Shown: in pieces, positions 1 to 10,700 of the stretch
Numbering within the stretch: position 1 is the first letter of the stretch
Layout of the letters: every line of letters starts with the position of its first letter
Assembly: GCF_023555055.1 (NCBI RefSeq)
Contig: NZ_JAMJPL010000001.1
Span: 1-64,000 of the forward strand
DNA length: 64,000 nucleotides
Origin: Marinobacter sp. ATCH36
Lineage (GTDB): Bacteria; Pseudomonadota; Gammaproteobacteria; Pseudomonadales; Oleiphilaceae
Direction of reading: 5' to 3'
Notes under the pieces: model-generated
The model's database searches: none
The model's input: the letters and a program-made list of their open reading frames with translations, nothing else
What the model was told of the DNA's origin: nothing
Program-made: the position numbers and the translations under genes

Positions 1-5
1 TGCGG

Positions 6-69
6 AATCCTCTTGGGTTGGTGGTTTTGGTTCGCGCTTAAAACATACCAGATCCAAGAGGATTTTTTT
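6..69 (+). terminator. Long-loop inverted repeat with T-tract at the left edge
   Basis: Bases 6-16 (AATCCTCTTGG) are perfectly complementary to 54-64 (CCAAGAGGATT), separated by 37 bases, and the right arm runs into seven T residues at 63-69. This is the layout of a rho-independent terminator for a rightward transcript entering from outside the window. The loop is longer than usual, so it could instead be the end of a rearranged or inserted segment, because the adjacent leftward gene is truncated here. Confidence 0.4.
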
Positions 70-97
70 ATGCCTGATCAATAATATTAACCAGAAA

Positions 98-580
98 TCA
101 ATGAATTATGAGTTTCTGGATGGGCACTAGTTCGGGATCGTTGACATCAATCACCTGCGGCGGATTATCCAGCAGGCCAACCGCTTCATTAATAACTTCG
201 CCAAACTCCCGGTCGGCGATCAGCACCTTGGCCTCGCCATGCTCAAGCATAAAGGCAATGGTTTTCGCGTCCAGGCGCGTATTCAATGCATTCAGCACCG
301 CGCCCAGCATGGGAACGCCGAAATGGCATTCGAGCATCTCGGGGATATTCGGTAACATCGCCGCCACTGTATCCCCCTTGCCGACCCCCTTCGAAGACAG
401 GGCAGACGAGAGGCGACGGCAGCGTTCATAGGTTTCCTGCCAGTTGCGGCGTGTTTTGCCATGAATCACTGCCGGGTATTCCGGATACACGCTGGCAGTA
501 CGAACCAGGAAATCCAGCGGTGTCAGGGTCGCGTGGTTTGCATCGGTGGGCTCAAGGCCCTGATCAAAGATCGAAGCCAT
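98..580 (-). pseudogene. Truncated acyl-CoA synthetase (AMP-binding), N-terminal third only
   Basis: The 160-residue product matches only the start of the AMP-forming acyl-CoA synthetase family (usually about 540 residues). It contains the early conserved run with GKGDTVAAMLPN, and the match ends near residue 150 (VIDVNDPE). About ten unrelated residues and a stop follow. The ATP-binding P-loop (TSGTTG type), the adenylate motif and the C-terminal catalytic lysine are all missing, so it cannot make an acyl-CoA. It is transcribed divergently from liuR and shares its promoter region with a LiuR box, so the intact ancestor was probably a branched-chain or fatty acyl-CoA synthetase of the same regulon. 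The 3' end was probably lost by a deletion or rearrangement left of base 98. The family assignment is confident; the cause of truncation is inferred. Confidence 0.8.
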
Positions 581-714
581 ACAGGTCTCCTGATGTTGTT
601 GTTCTGGATTGGTATCCTGTTCCCATGACTATAGGGCAACGGACCGGTTTTGACACTTCCACCATACGCCGAAAATTTTTTCTGACTACCATCCGAAATT
701 GAACCTTAAAAAAC

Positions 715-730
715 TTTACGTTTACGTAAA
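715..730. promoter_or_regulatory. LiuR-type operator between the synthetase remnant and liuR
   Basis: TTTACGTTTACGTAAA is a perfect 6-bp-armed palindrome (TTTACG / CGTAAA, 4-bp spacer) located 36 bp before liuR. MerR-family LiuR regulators of gammaproteobacteria bind palindromes of this kind and usually control their own operon. Near-identical sites occur at 56814-56829 and 59763-59778, which supports a real operator. Confidence 0.75.
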
Positions 731-765
731 CTTTATCTAACCTAAGTCTAAAAAGGAATCTTGCC

Positions 766-1212
766 ATGGATATCAAGAAAACCTACAGCATCAGCGAACT
801 CGCCAAAGAGTTCGACGTGACGACCCGGAGCGTAAGATTCTACGAAGATCAGGGTCTGCTCCACCCCACCAGGCGCGGCCAGACCCGGATCTTCAGCTCG
901 AAAGACCGGGTGCGCCTGAAGCTGATCCTGCGAGGCAAGCGCATGGGTTTCTCACTGTCGGAAACCAAAGAGCTGTTCGACCTGTGGGACGAAACCCTCA
1001 GCGGCAACGAGAAGCAGCTTCTATTGATGTTGAACACCCTGGCCAACAAGCGGGAACAGCTGGAGCAGCAGAAAAACGACATCGCTCAGGCGGAAATGGA
1101 AATGGATACCGCTGAAGCCCGGTGCCGGGAAGCCCTGGCCGAGCTTCAGAAGAAAAAGCGTCAACAGGAAAAGGCTAAGAAAGAAGAGCCTGAATCCATG
1201 GAACAGAAATAA
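766..1212 (+). CDS. liuR: MerR-family regulator of leucine/isovalerate catabolism (LiuR)
   Basis: This 148-residue MerR-type protein has an N-terminal winged helix-turn-helix (about residues 6-75, with the family run TTRSVRFYEDQGLL) and a long dimerisation coiled coil (about 85-140). The tail is rich in Lys and Glu. LiuR represses or activates branched-chain amino acid and fatty acid catabolic genes in response to pathway intermediates. Its place as the first gene before liuABCDE, with a matching palindrome at 715-730, supports the assignment. An AAGGA ribosome-binding site precedes the ATG. No metal-binding cysteines are seen, as expected for LiuR rather than metal-sensing MerR proteins. A 30-base-armed hairpin follows the gene at 1220-1332. 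Confidence 0.9.
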   Translation: MDIKKTYSISELAKEFDVTTRSVRFYEDQGLLHPTRRGQTRIFSSKDRVRLKLILRGKRMGFSLSETKELFDLWDETLSGNEKQLLLMLNTLANKREQLEQQKNDIAQAEMEMDTAEARCREALAELQKKKRQQEKAKKEEPESMEQK

Positions 1213-1219
1213 CGGGAAT

Positions 1220-1332
1220 GACAAGGTAAGCGGACAGGGCTTCCGAAACACGCTGTAAATACGTCCCTGTACGCTCGGCTCCGCCATCCATGGCTCCGCA
1301 CGGTTTCGGAAGCCCTGTCCGCTTACCTCGTC
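1220..1332. repeat. Long hairpin repeat, copy A (liuR-liuA spacer)
   Basis: Arms 1220-1249 and 1303-1332 are complementary at 29 of 30 positions, and 1225-1249 pairs perfectly with 1303-1327. They enclose a 53-base loop. The loop carries a box related to TACAGGGACGTATT when read on the minus strand, shared with copy B at 2629-2734. The arms contain the GGGCTTCCG core common to both copies. No T-tract follows, so this is not a simple terminator. It fills most of the spacer between liuR and liuA. Confidence 0.85.
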
Positions 1333-1368
1333 AGCCAACTCTCTGCGAAGATCAAAAGGTAGCCAACA

Positions 1369-2535
1369 ATGAAATCACAATACTCAGAGTTCAACTTCGG
1401 CCTTGGTGAGACCATCGATATGCTCCGCGAGCAGATCAACGGATTCGCCGCCAAAGACATCGCACCCCGTGCTGAAGATATTGACCGGGAAAACCTGTTT
1501 CCCAACGACCTGTGGAAAAAGTTCGGCGATATGGGCCTGCTGGGTATTACCGCCGATGAAGCCTACGGCGGCTCCGGAATGGGCTACCTGGCACACGTGG
1601 TTGCCATGGAAGAAATCAGCCGTGCGTCCGCCTCCGTGGGTCTGTCCTACGGCGCACATTCCAACCTGTGCGTTAACCAGATCAACCGCAACGGCACCGA
1701 CGAGCAGAAAGAAAAATACCTGCCCAAGCTCATCAGCGGTGAACACATCGGCGCCCTGGCCATGTCCGAACCCAACGCCGGTTCCGACGTCGTCTCCATG
1801 AAACTCAGCGCCAAAGACGCCGGCGACCACTACGTGCTCAACGGCAGCAAAATGTGGATCACCAACGGCCCCGACGCCAACGTATACGTGATCTACGCCA
1901 AGACCGACCCGGCTGCCGGCCCCCGTGGCATCACCGCCTTTATCGTCGAACGCGGCACCCCGGGATTCAGCCAGGCCCAGAAACTCGACAAACTAGGCAT
2001 GCGCGGCTCCAACACCTGTGAACTGGTATTCGAAGACGCCAAAGTCCCCAAGGAAAACATCATGGGCGGACTCGGCAACGGCGCCAAAGTCCTGATGAGC
2101 GGCCTCGACTACGAGCGCCTCGTCCTCTCAGGCGGTCCATTGGGCATCATGCAGGCAGCCATGGACGTAGTCGTTCCCTACATCCGCGAACGCAAACAGT
2201 TCGGCCAGGCCATCGGCGAGTTCGAACTGGTGCAGGGCAAAGTGGCTGACATGTACACCTGGATGAACACCGCCAAGTCCTACGTTTACATGGTCGCCAT
2301 GTCCGCCGACCGCGGCAACACCACGAGAAAAGACGCTGCCGGCGCGATTCTCTATTCAGCGGAAATGGCCACAAAACTGGCCCTGGACGCCATCCAGCTG
2401 TTGGGCGGCAACGGCTACATCAACGAATACCCCACAGGCCGCCTGTTGCGAGACGCCAAGCTGTACGAAATCGGTGCCGGAACATCCGAAATCCGCCGGA
2501 TGCTTATTGGTCGCGAGCTGTACCTGAACAAATAG
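1369..2535 (+). CDS. liuA: Isovaleryl-CoA dehydrogenase
   Basis: This 388-residue FAD-dependent acyl-CoA dehydrogenase would oxidise isovaleryl-CoA to 3-methylcrotonyl-CoA in leucine and isovalerate breakdown, passing electrons to ETF. The three acyl-CoA dehydrogenase regions are complete. The catalytic base of the isovaleryl subgroup is visible as Glu249 in [14 protein letters not shown]. The position used by other acyl-CoA dehydrogenases near the C-terminus is non-acidic ([11 protein letters not shown]), which is the diagnostic swap for isovaleryl-CoA dehydrogenase. The gene lies between two hairpin repeats, with liuR before it and liuB after it. Regulation is probably by LiuR from 715-730, perhaps modulated by the hairpins. 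Confidence 0.95.
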   Translation: MKSQYSEFNFGLGETIDMLREQINGFAAKDIAPRAEDIDRENLFPNDLWKKFGDMGLLGITADEAYGGSGMGYLAHVVAMEEISRASASVGLSYGAHSNLCVNQINRNGTDEQKEKYLPKLISGEHIGALAMSEPNAGSDVVSMKLSAKDAGDHYVLNGSKMWITNGPDANVYVIYAKTDPAAGPRGITAFIVERGTPGFSQAQKLDKLGMRGSNTCELVFEDAKVPKENIMGGLGNGAKVLMSGLDYERLVLSGGPLGIMQAAMDVVVPYIRERKQFGQAIGEFELVQGKVADMYTWMNTAKSYVYMVAMSADRGNTTRKDAAGAILYSAEMATKLALDAIQLLGGNGYINEYPTGRLLRDAKLYEIGAGTSEIRRMLIGRELYLNK

Positions 2536-2628
2536 AAATCAGCCCCGGGAAGCCAGCCGCCAGAACGGTTTTATAACAATACATCTGGCGCAGCAGAACT
2601 CCGGAAAGCCAGCACCTTTGTATGACAA

Positions 2629-2734
2629 GGCGCTGGTGGGTGGGGCTTCCGGAACCGTAAAAAACACGGATGTTTTTTACGAGCCTACAGGGACGTATTC
2701 ACGGCGTGTTCCGGAAGCCCCACCCACCAGCGCC
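2629..2734. repeat. Long hairpin repeat, copy B (liuA-liuB spacer)
   Basis: Arms 2629-2655 and 2708-2734 are perfectly complementary over 27 bases. A second perfect hairpin is nested in the loop at 2656-2681 (CGTAAAAAAC / GTTTTTTACG). The loop then carries TACAGGGACGTATTCACGG (2686-2704), which matches the box of copy A in the opposite orientation. The outer arm sequence differs from copy A yet remains fully self-complementary, so structure has been kept while sequence changed. It ends 20 bp before liuB and has no following T-tract. Confidence 0.85.
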
Positions 2735-2754
2735 GAGGCACGGACGATGAAGCT

Positions 2755-4362
<1,608 letters not shown>

Positions 4363-4376
4363 CGGAGGAGAACGCC

Positions 4377-5180
4377 ATGACCGATCAGGAATCAGCAGTT
4401 CTGCTCAAACGCCGCAGCGACGGCGTTGCCGAAGTCGTGCTGAACCGCCCGGACAAACGCAACGCTTTTGATGACGTCATCATCCAGCAACTGATCAAGG
4501 CGCTGGAAGAAGTGGACGCGGACGACAGCACCAATGTTGTAATACTGCGCTCCGAAGGCAAACATTTCTCCGCCGGCGCAGACCTGGGTTGGATGCGCCG
4601 CATGGCCGACAACAGCCGCCAGGAAAACCTGGACGACTCGCGGGAACTGGCGCGGCTGATGAACGTCCTCAATCACCTGTCCAAGCCAGTCATCGGCCTG
4701 GTGCAGGGTGCCGCCTTCGGTGGCGCCGTCGGCCTGGCGGCCTGTTGCGACATCGTACTGGCTACCGAGAAATCCAGTTTCTGCCTTAGCGAAGTCAAAC
4801 TCGGCCTGATCCCTGCCGTCATCAGCCCTTATGTCGTGCGCGCCATCGGCGAACGCCAGTCCCGCCGTTACTTCATTACCGCCGAAGTCTTCACCGCTTG
4901 GCAAGCCGAACACTTTGGCCTGGTGCATGAGGTATGTGAAGACGTGGCCGCCATGGAACGCCGCTGCGGCGAGCTGCTACTGCAGCTTGCCTTGAACGGC
5001 CCCGAGGCCATGAAAGCCGCCAAAGACCTGGTGTTCGCCGTTAGCCAAAAAGTTATCGGCAAAGACGTTATCGACGACACCGCACAACGCATCGCGGACA
5101 TCCGGGTGGGTGCCGAGGGTCAGGAGGGGCTCAGTGCCTTCCTGAACAAGCGCAGAGCCAACTGGATTCCGGAGGAATAA
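4377..5180 (+). CDS. liuC: Methylglutaconyl-CoA hydratase (enoyl-CoA hydratase family)
   Basis: This 267-residue crotonase-fold enzyme would hydrate 3-methylglutaconyl-CoA to HMG-CoA. The first oxyanion loop (HFSAGADLGWM) and the second (GAAFGGAVGLAACCD) are clear, followed by SEVKLGLIPAVISPYV, which is typical of the LiuC subgroup. The reading frame is open upstream into liuB, but the ATG at 4377 is preceded by GGAGG at 4364-4368 and lies 14 bp after the liuB stop, so that start is chosen. It is tightly packed between liuB and liuD in one transcript. Confidence 0.93.
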   Translation: MTDQESAVLLKRRSDGVAEVVLNRPDKRNAFDDVIIQQLIKALEEVDADDSTNVVILRSEGKHFSAGADLGWMRRMADNSRQENLDDSRELARLMNVLNHLSKPVIGLVQGAAFGGAVGLAACCDIVLATEKSSFCLSEVKLGLIPAVISPYVVRAIGERQSRRYFITAEVFTAWQAEHFGLVHEVCEDVAAMERRCGELLLQLALNGPEAMKAAKDLVFAVSQKVIGKDVIDDTAQRIADIRVGAEGQEGLSAFLNKRRANWIPEE

Positions 5181-5182
5181 CC

Positions 5183-7186
5183 ATGTTCAGCAAAATTCTC
5201 ATCGCCAACCGCGGCGAAATCGCCTGTCGGATCATACAGACCGCCCATCGAATGGGTATTCGTGTCGTCGCCGTCTACTCAGATGCCGACGCCGATGCAC
5301 GGCACGTAGCCATGGCGGACGAGGCCTTCAACATCGGCCCGGCGCCCAGCTCGGAAAGCTACCTGAAAGCCGACAAAATTATCGAGGTCGCAAAACAGAG
5401 CGGCGCCCAGGCCATCCATCCGGGTTACGGTTTTCTCTCTGAGAACACCCAGTTCGCCGAAGCCTGCGAAGCCAACAACATTGTCTTTATTGGTCCGCCC
5501 TCATCGGCCATTGCCGCCATGGGTTCCAAGTCCGCCGCCAAATCCATCATGGAAAAAGCCGGCGTACCGCTGGTGCCGGGCTACCATGGTGACGACCAGT
5601 CCCCGGACACCCTGCGCAAAGAAGCCCAGAAATGCGGCTTCCCGCTATTGCTGAAAGCCGTCGCCGGTGGTGGTGGTAAAGGCATGCGGGTCGTAGAGCG
5701 CATGGAAGAGTTCGACGACGCCCTGGCCGCCGCCAAACGGGAATCCAAGAACGCCTTCGGCAACCCCGACATGCTCATTGAACGTTACCTGACCCAGCCG
5801 CGCCACGTGGAAATCCAGGTGTTCTGTGATCAGGATGGCAAAGGCGTGTACCTGGCTGAGCGCGACTGCTCCGTGCAGCGCCGCCACCAGAAAGTGCTGG
5901 AAGAAGCCCCGGCCCCGGGCCTGAGTGACGACACCCGCAAAGCCATGGGCGAAGCGGCGGTCAAAGCCGCCCAAGCCATCAACTACGTCGGTGCAGGCAC
6001 CGTGGAATTCCTCTACGACGTGGACGGCTCATTCTTCTTCATGGAGATGAACACCCGCCTGCAGGTGGAGCACCCGGTTACCGAAATGGTCACCGGCCAG
6101 GACCTGGTGGAATGGCAACTGAAAGTGGCCTGGGGCGACCCGCTGCCACTGGAACAGTGCCAGGTGAAAACCCGGGGCCACGCCCTGGAGGCACGCATCT
6201 ACGCCGAAGACCCGGACCAGGACTTCCTGCCCGCCACCGGCAACCTGCGCTACCTGAGTACTCCTGATGAGAGCGCGCATGTGCGAGTGGATACGGGCGT
6301 CACCGAGGGCGATGAGATCAGCATTCACTACGACCCGATGATCGCCAAACTGATCGTATGGGACGAAACCCGGGGCCAGGCCATCAACCGCATGGTCCAG
6401 GCACTGGAGCACTACCGCATCGCCGGCGTGAAAACCAACATCCGCTTCCTGCACGCCCTGGCCGACGCGCAGCCGTTCCGCGAAGCAGACCTGACTACCG
6501 GCTTCATTGAAGACCATCGCGAGCTGCTGTTTCCAAAATCCAGACTCGACACCCACAAGGCCCTGGTACTGGCCGCAGGCTTCGTACTGGAACAGCGTAA
6601 ATCCCGGGAAGTGATCAGCACCGACCCCTGGTCGCCCTTCGGCCGCCAGAACAGCTGGCGCATAAATTCCGAATACGCCCAGCCCCTGCAACTGCAGGTG
6701 GGTGAGGAAATTCATGAGCTGAAGGTTCTGGAGCGCGACGATCGCTATCAGGTATTCGTCGGCGGCAGTGTCTACAACCTCACGGCCAAACTGGACGACG
6801 ACTACCTGCAAGCCGTTATCAATGGCCACCGCATCAGCATCCACGGCAACCTGCACAACGACAAGCTGGTGCTCTTCTACGAAGGTGACACCTTCCAGTG
6901 CACCGTTTATCGTGAAACCTATGGCTTTGAAGAAATGGCCGGTGACGGCAGCCTCGCTGCCCCCATGAACGGCGCCATCGTGGCGGTACAGGCAAAGGTA
7001 GGCGACAGGGTGACCGCCGGCCAGAGCCTGGTGATCATGGAAGCCATGAAAATGGAACACGCCATCAAGGCCCCGGCCGACGGCGTGGTCACCGACATCT
7101 TCTTCGCCGAAGGCGACCAGGTCTCCGAAGGCGCCGAGCTGATTGCCATTGAAGTGACCGCAGACGCGGAAGAGGAGGCAGGCTGA
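5183..7186 (+). CDS. liuD: Methylcrotonyl-CoA carboxylase alpha subunit (biotin carboxylase/BCCP)
   Basis: This 667-residue protein carries ATP-dependent biotin carboxylase at the N-terminus (about 1-450, with the glycine-rich ATP loop [10 protein letters not shown] and the [16 protein letters not shown] segment). A linker/BT region follows, then a C-terminal biotinyl domain. The biotin attachment motif EAMKMEH places the biotinyl lysine near residue 623. With LiuB it forms methylcrotonyl-CoA carboxylase. The gene begins 2 bp after the liuC stop, with GGAGG overlapping the end of liuC. Its own stop overlaps the liuE start by one base, so translation of the block is probably coupled. Confidence 0.95.
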   Translation: MFSKILIANRGEIACRIIQTAHRMGIRVVAVYSDADADARHVAMADEAFNIGPAPSSESYLKADKIIEVAKQSGAQAIHPGYGFLSENTQFAEACEANNIVFIGPPSSAIAAMGSKSAAKSIMEKAGVPLVPGYHGDDQSPDTLRKEAQKCGFPLLLKAVAGGGGKGMRVVERMEEFDDALAAAKRESKNAFGNPDMLIERYLTQPRHVEIQVFCDQDGKGVYLAERDCSVQRRHQKVLEEAPAPGLSDDTRKAMGEAAVKAAQAINYVGAGTVEFLYDVDGSFFFMEMNTRLQVEHPVTEMVTGQDLVEWQLKVAWGDPLPLEQCQVKTRGHALEARIYAEDPDQDFLPATGNLRYLSTPDESAHVRVDTGVTEGDEISIHYDPMIAKLIVWDETRGQAINRMVQALEHYRIAGVKTNIRFLHALADAQPFREADLTTGFIEDHRELLFPKSRLDTHKALVLAAGFVLEQRKSREVISTDPWSPFGRQNSWRINSEYAQPLQLQVGEEIHELKVLERDDRYQVFVGGSVYNLTAKLDDDYLQAVINGHRISIHGNLHNDKLVLFYEGDTFQCTVYRETYGFEEMAGDGSLAAPMNGAIVAVQAKVGDRVTAGQSLVIMEAMKMEHAIKAPADGVVTDIFFAEGDQVSEGAELIAIEVTADAEEEAG

Positions 7187-8094
7187 TGGCCTTTCCCCAA
7201 CAAGTACGACTGGTTGAAATGAGCCCCCGGGACGGCCTGCAGAACGAGCCCGGCCCGGTCATCAAAACCCGCATCAAAACCGGCCTGATCGACCGGCTTG
7301 CCGACTGCGGCCTCAACCACATCGAATCCGCCAGCTTCGTGTCCCCGAAATGGGTGCCACAAATGGGCGACGCAGCCGAAGTAATGGCCCGCATCAACCG
7401 CAAACCCGGCGTGCGCTACTCCGTACTCACCCCCAACCTCAAGGGCTTCGAAAACGCCCTGGCGGCCGGTGCAGACGAAGTCGCCGTCTTCGGTGCCGCG
7501 TCCGAGTCGTTTAGCCAGAAAAACATCAACTGCTCCATCGCCGAAAGCCTGGAGCGCTTCCTGCCAGTGATGGAAGCGGCCAAACAACACAACATCCCGG
7601 TACGCGGCTATGTGTCCACGGTACTGGGCTGCCCCTACGAAGGCGACATCGCCCCCGAACAGGTCGCCAAAGTCGCAAAGGCCCTCTACGACATGGGCTG
7701 CTACGAAATCTCCCTGGGCGACACCATCGGCGTAGGCACACCGCTGAAAGCCAAACGCATGCTCGAAGCGGTCACTGCCGAAGTGCCTGTCGAACTCTTA
7801 GCAGCGCACTTCCACGACACCTACGGCCAGGCCCTGGCAAACCTGTACGCCGTACTGGAAGAAGGCGTGTCGGTTATCGACGCCTCGGTCGCCGGCCTCG
7901 GCGGATGCCCCTACGCCAAAGGCGCCTCCGGCAACGTCGCCACCGAAGACGTGCTATACCTGCTTGATGGTTTAGGCATCGAAACCGGCGTCGACCTCAA
8001 CAAGTTGGTCGCAACCGGCGAATGGATTAGCGGACAGTTAAAACGCCACAACGGCTCCAAAGTAGGCCAGGCGCTCGGAGGAAACTGCAAATGA
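7186..8094 (+). CDS. liuE: Hydroxymethylglutaryl-CoA lyase
   Basis: This 302-residue DRE-TIM barrel enzyme cleaves HMG-CoA to acetoacetate and acetyl-CoA, the last step of leucine degradation. The metal- and substrate-binding motif SPRDGLQNE (Arg15, Asp16) and the family signature with the active-site cysteine ([14 protein letters not shown]) are both seen, as is the HFHDTYG metal-ligand segment. The start overlaps the liuD stop (TGATG). The C-terminus overlaps the next start by four bases (ATGA), which indicates that the AhpD-like gene belongs to the same operon. Confidence 0.95.
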   Translation: MAFPQQVRLVEMSPRDGLQNEPGPVIKTRIKTGLIDRLADCGLNHIESASFVSPKWVPQMGDAAEVMARINRKPGVRYSVLTPNLKGFENALAAGADEVAVFGAASESFSQKNINCSIAESLERFLPVMEAAKQHNIPVRGYVSTVLGCPYEGDIAPEQVAKVAKALYDMGCYEISLGDTIGVGTPLKAKRMLEAVTAEVPVELLAAHFHDTYGQALANLYAVLEEGVSVIDASVAGLGGCPYAKGASGNVATEDVLYLLDGLGIETGVDLNKLVATGEWISGQLKRHNGSKVGQALGGNCK

Positions 8095-8669
8095 GCCAGA
8101 ACAAAAACGTAATAGCCCTGGATCTCCCTATCCCGGAGATCAACGACATGCCAGAAGACACCCGTAAGTACTTCCAGATCTGTCAGGAAAAACTCGGCAT
8201 GATCCCGAACGTACTGACCGCCTACAGCCAGAATCTGAAACAACTCGAAGGCTTCACCCGCCTCTACAACGAACTCATGCTCGGCGAAGGCGAACTGAGC
8301 AAACTCGAGCGGGAAATGGTCGCCGTTGTCGTCTCATCAGAAAACAAATGCTACTACTGCCTGGTCGCCCACGGCGCCGCCGTACGGGTACTGAGCGGCG
8401 ACCCCACTCTGGGCGAACACATGATGATGAACTACCGCACCGCCAAACTCGACAAACGCCAGCGTGCCATGCTCGATTTCGCATCCCTGCTCACGCGAAC
8501 ACCAGCCCTTGTCACCGAGGAGAACATCCAGGTCCTGCGGGACGCCGGCCTCAATGACAGCGCCATCTGGGACCTGAGCAACCTGATTGGCTTTTACAAC
8601 ATGTCCAATCGCGTGGCCATCGCCAGCGATATGCAACCAAACCACGAGTATCACAGCCAGAGTCGCTAG
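8091..8669 (+). CDS. AhpD-like/carboxymuconolactone decarboxylase-family protein (peroxidase-related)
   Basis: This 192-residue protein resembles the peroxidase-related branch of the AhpD/CMD superfamily. The redox motif is CYYCLVAHG, with Cys87, Cys90 and the proton-relay His94. Relatives act as alkylhydroperoxidase-like thiol enzymes, but the substrate of this branch is not known. The gene overlaps liuE by four bases, so it is translated with the leucine pathway. A role in removing peroxides formed during acyl-CoA oxidation is possible, but that is inference from context only. Confidence 0.8.
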   Translation: MSQNKNVIALDLPIPEINDMPEDTRKYFQICQEKLGMIPNVLTAYSQNLKQLEGFTRLYNELMLGEGELSKLEREMVAVVVSSENKCYYCLVAHGAAVRVLSGDPTLGEHMMMNYRTAKLDKRQRAMLDFASLLTRTPALVTEENIQVLRDAGLNDSAIWDLSNLIGFYNMSNRVAIASDMQPNHEYHSQSR

Positions 8670-8720
8670 CAGGTTCGACACTGCTCGCCCTCGACGACAA
8701 AAACAATGGAGGCAGACACA

Positions 8721-10409
8721 ATGAGCACGACTCTCCCAAGTTACACCAGCGGTACCTCCGAAGTGCCCCTACTGGGCATGACCATCGGCGAAATGCTCGA
8801 CCGCACCGCCGAGAAATACCCGGACACAGAAGCCCTGGTCGCCCTGCACCAGGATATTCGCTGGACCTACAAAGAGTTCCAGCAGAAGGTCAACGAAGCC
8901 GCCCGTGCCTTCCTGGCCATCGGCGTTGAGCGTGGTGACCGGGTGGGCATCTGGTCCCCCAACCGCTACGAGTGGACGGTCACCCAGTTCGCCACCGCCA
9001 AGGTGGGTGCCATCCTGGTGAACATCAACCCAGCCTACGGCGTGCACGAACTGGAATACGCACTCAACCTGTCCGGCATGCGCTTCCTGGTAACCGCAGA
9101 CAGCTTCAAGACCTCCGACTACCGCAAGATGATCTATGAGCTGGCCCCGGAACTGAACACCAGCCAACCCGGCCAGCTAAAGTCCCGGCGGCTGGAACAA
9201 CTCGAAGGTGTGATCAACCTCGACAAGCGAAGCCACGACGGCATGTGGAGCTGGAGCGAATTCGTCAGCCTGGCTGGCGACGTGACCCAACAACAACTGG
9301 ACAAACGCCAGAGCGTGCTGCAGTTTGATGACCCCATCAACATCCAGTTCACCTCCGGCACCACCGGCAACCCCAAGGGCGCCACCCTCACCCACCACAA
9401 CATCCTCAACAACGGATACTTTGTGGGCGAGAGCCAGCGCCTGACCGAGAAAGACCGCCTGGTGATACCGGTGCCCCTGTACCACTGCTTCGGCATGGTG
9501 ATGGGCAACCTGGGCTGCATCACCCACGGCTCCACCATGATCTACCCGGGCGAAGGCTTCGAGCCCAAATCCGTGCTGCAGGCCGTGCATCAGGAAAAAG
9601 CCACCGCCCTGTACGGCGTGCCCACCATGTTCATCGCCGAACTGGCCGAGCCGGAATTTGAAAGCTACGACCTGTCCAGCCTGCGCACCGGCATCATGGC
9701 CGGCTCCATCTGCCCGGCGGAAGTGATGAAAAAGGTCAACGGCAAGATGAACATGAAGGAGGTCCAGATTGCCTACGGCATGACCGAAACCAGCCCGGTA
9801 TCCACCCAGACCAGCTCCCTCGACCCGTTCGAGAAGCAGGTCACCACCGTGGGCCGCACCCAGCCGCACCTGGAAACCAAAATCGTCGACCCCGCCAATG
9901 GCAACATTCTGCCACGGGGCGAAACCGGCGAACTCTGCACCCGCGGCTACAGCGTGATGCTGAGATACTGGAACAACCAGGAAAAAACCGCCGAAGCCAT
10001 CGACGAAGCCGGCTGGATGCACACCGGCGACCTGGCCACCATGGACGAGGAAGGCTACATTCAGATCGTCGGCCGTATCAAAGACATGGTCATCCGCGGT
10101 GGCGAAAACATCTACCCGAAAGAAATCGAAGAATTCCTCTACACCCACCCGGCCATCGAGGAAGTACAGGTTACCGGTATCCCCGATGACAAGTACGGCG
10201 AAGAACTGATCGCCTGGGTAAAACTGGCCCCGGATGCCGACCCGGTGACCGGCGACGAACTGAGGGAATTTTGCAAGGGCAAGATCGCTCACTTCAAGAT
10301 CCCCCGCAACTACAAGTTCGTGGATGAATTCCCGATGACCGTCACCGGGAAGATCCAGAAGTTCAAGATGCGGGAGATTTCAATTGAGGAGATGGGGTTG
10401 AAGAAGTAG
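8721..10409 (+). CDS. Acyl-CoA synthetase, ACSF2/medium-chain type
   Basis: This 562-residue AMP-forming synthetase would activate a carboxylic acid to its CoA thioester through an acyl-adenylate. The P-loop [12 protein letters not shown], the YGMTETSP motif, the hinge [16 protein letters not shown] and the C-terminal catalytic lysine in TVTGKIQK are all present. The sequence resembles the ACSF2 group (medium-chain acids). I chose the ATG at 8721, preceded by GGAGG at 8709-8713, over an upstream ATG at 8706. As the last gene of the liu cluster it probably activates isovalerate, acetoacetate or a related acid; the substrate is inferred from position. Confidence 0.88.
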   Translation: MSTTLPSYTSGTSEVPLLGMTIGEMLDRTAEKYPDTEALVALHQDIRWTYKEFQQKVNEAARAFLAIGVERGDRVGIWSPNRYEWTVTQFATAKVGAILVNINPAYGVHELEYALNLSGMRFLVTADSFKTSDYRKMIYELAPELNTSQPGQLKSRRLEQLEGVINLDKRSHDGMWSWSEFVSLAGDVTQQQLDKRQSVLQFDDPINIQFTSGTTGNPKGATLTHHNILNNGYFVGESQRLTEKDRLVIPVPLYHCFGMVMGNLGCITHGSTMIYPGEGFEPKSVLQAVHQEKATALYGVPTMFIAELAEPEFESYDLSSLRTGIMAGSICPAEVMKKVNGKMNMKEVQIAYGMTETSPVSTQTSSLDPFEKQVTTVGRTQPHLETKIVDPANGNILPRGETGELCTRGYSVMLRYWNNQEKTAEAIDEAGWMHTGDLATMDEEGYIQIVGRIKDMVIRGGENIYPKEIEEFLYTHPAIEEVQVTGIPDDKYGEELIAWVKLAPDADPVTGDELREFCKGKIAHFKIPRNYKFVDEFPMTVTGKIQKFKMREISIEEMGLKK

Positions 10410-10440
10410 GCCTTCCCCCCGTTCTTTACGTTCCTACCTC

Positions 10441-10475
10441 AAACCCCAGCTATGTGCTGGGGTTTGTTCTTTTTG
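10441..10475 (+). terminator. Rho-independent terminator of the liu operon
   Basis: AAACCCCAGC (10441-10450) pairs perfectly with GCTGGGGTTT (10456-10465) around the loop TATGT and is followed by TTCTTTTT. It lies 31 bp after the synthetase stop and separates the liu operon from the A+T-rich islet that follows. Confidence 0.92.
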
Positions 10476-10700
10476 GTCTTACCGTATACGCTAACAATAA
10501 CTTTGATCTCAAACTAACCGTAGCTCCTAGTCATTAAGAATTATAGAGTATTCAATCCGCGAAGCTTCGTGCTCCATAGATTAATTAACTGTTTGCGGAT
10601 TCAAAAATATTAGAACAAACAATCGATAAATTTTTTCACCAACTTAAAAGCTATCGAATCGCCGTTAGCTCTCAAATGAAAACGTTACTGAGGTATTATA

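Noticed and set aside
1220..1332. Hairpin A as a rho-independent terminator of liuR
   Set aside because: No T-tract follows the stem, the loop is long and conserved with copy B, and it lies between genes that are expected to be co-transcribed.
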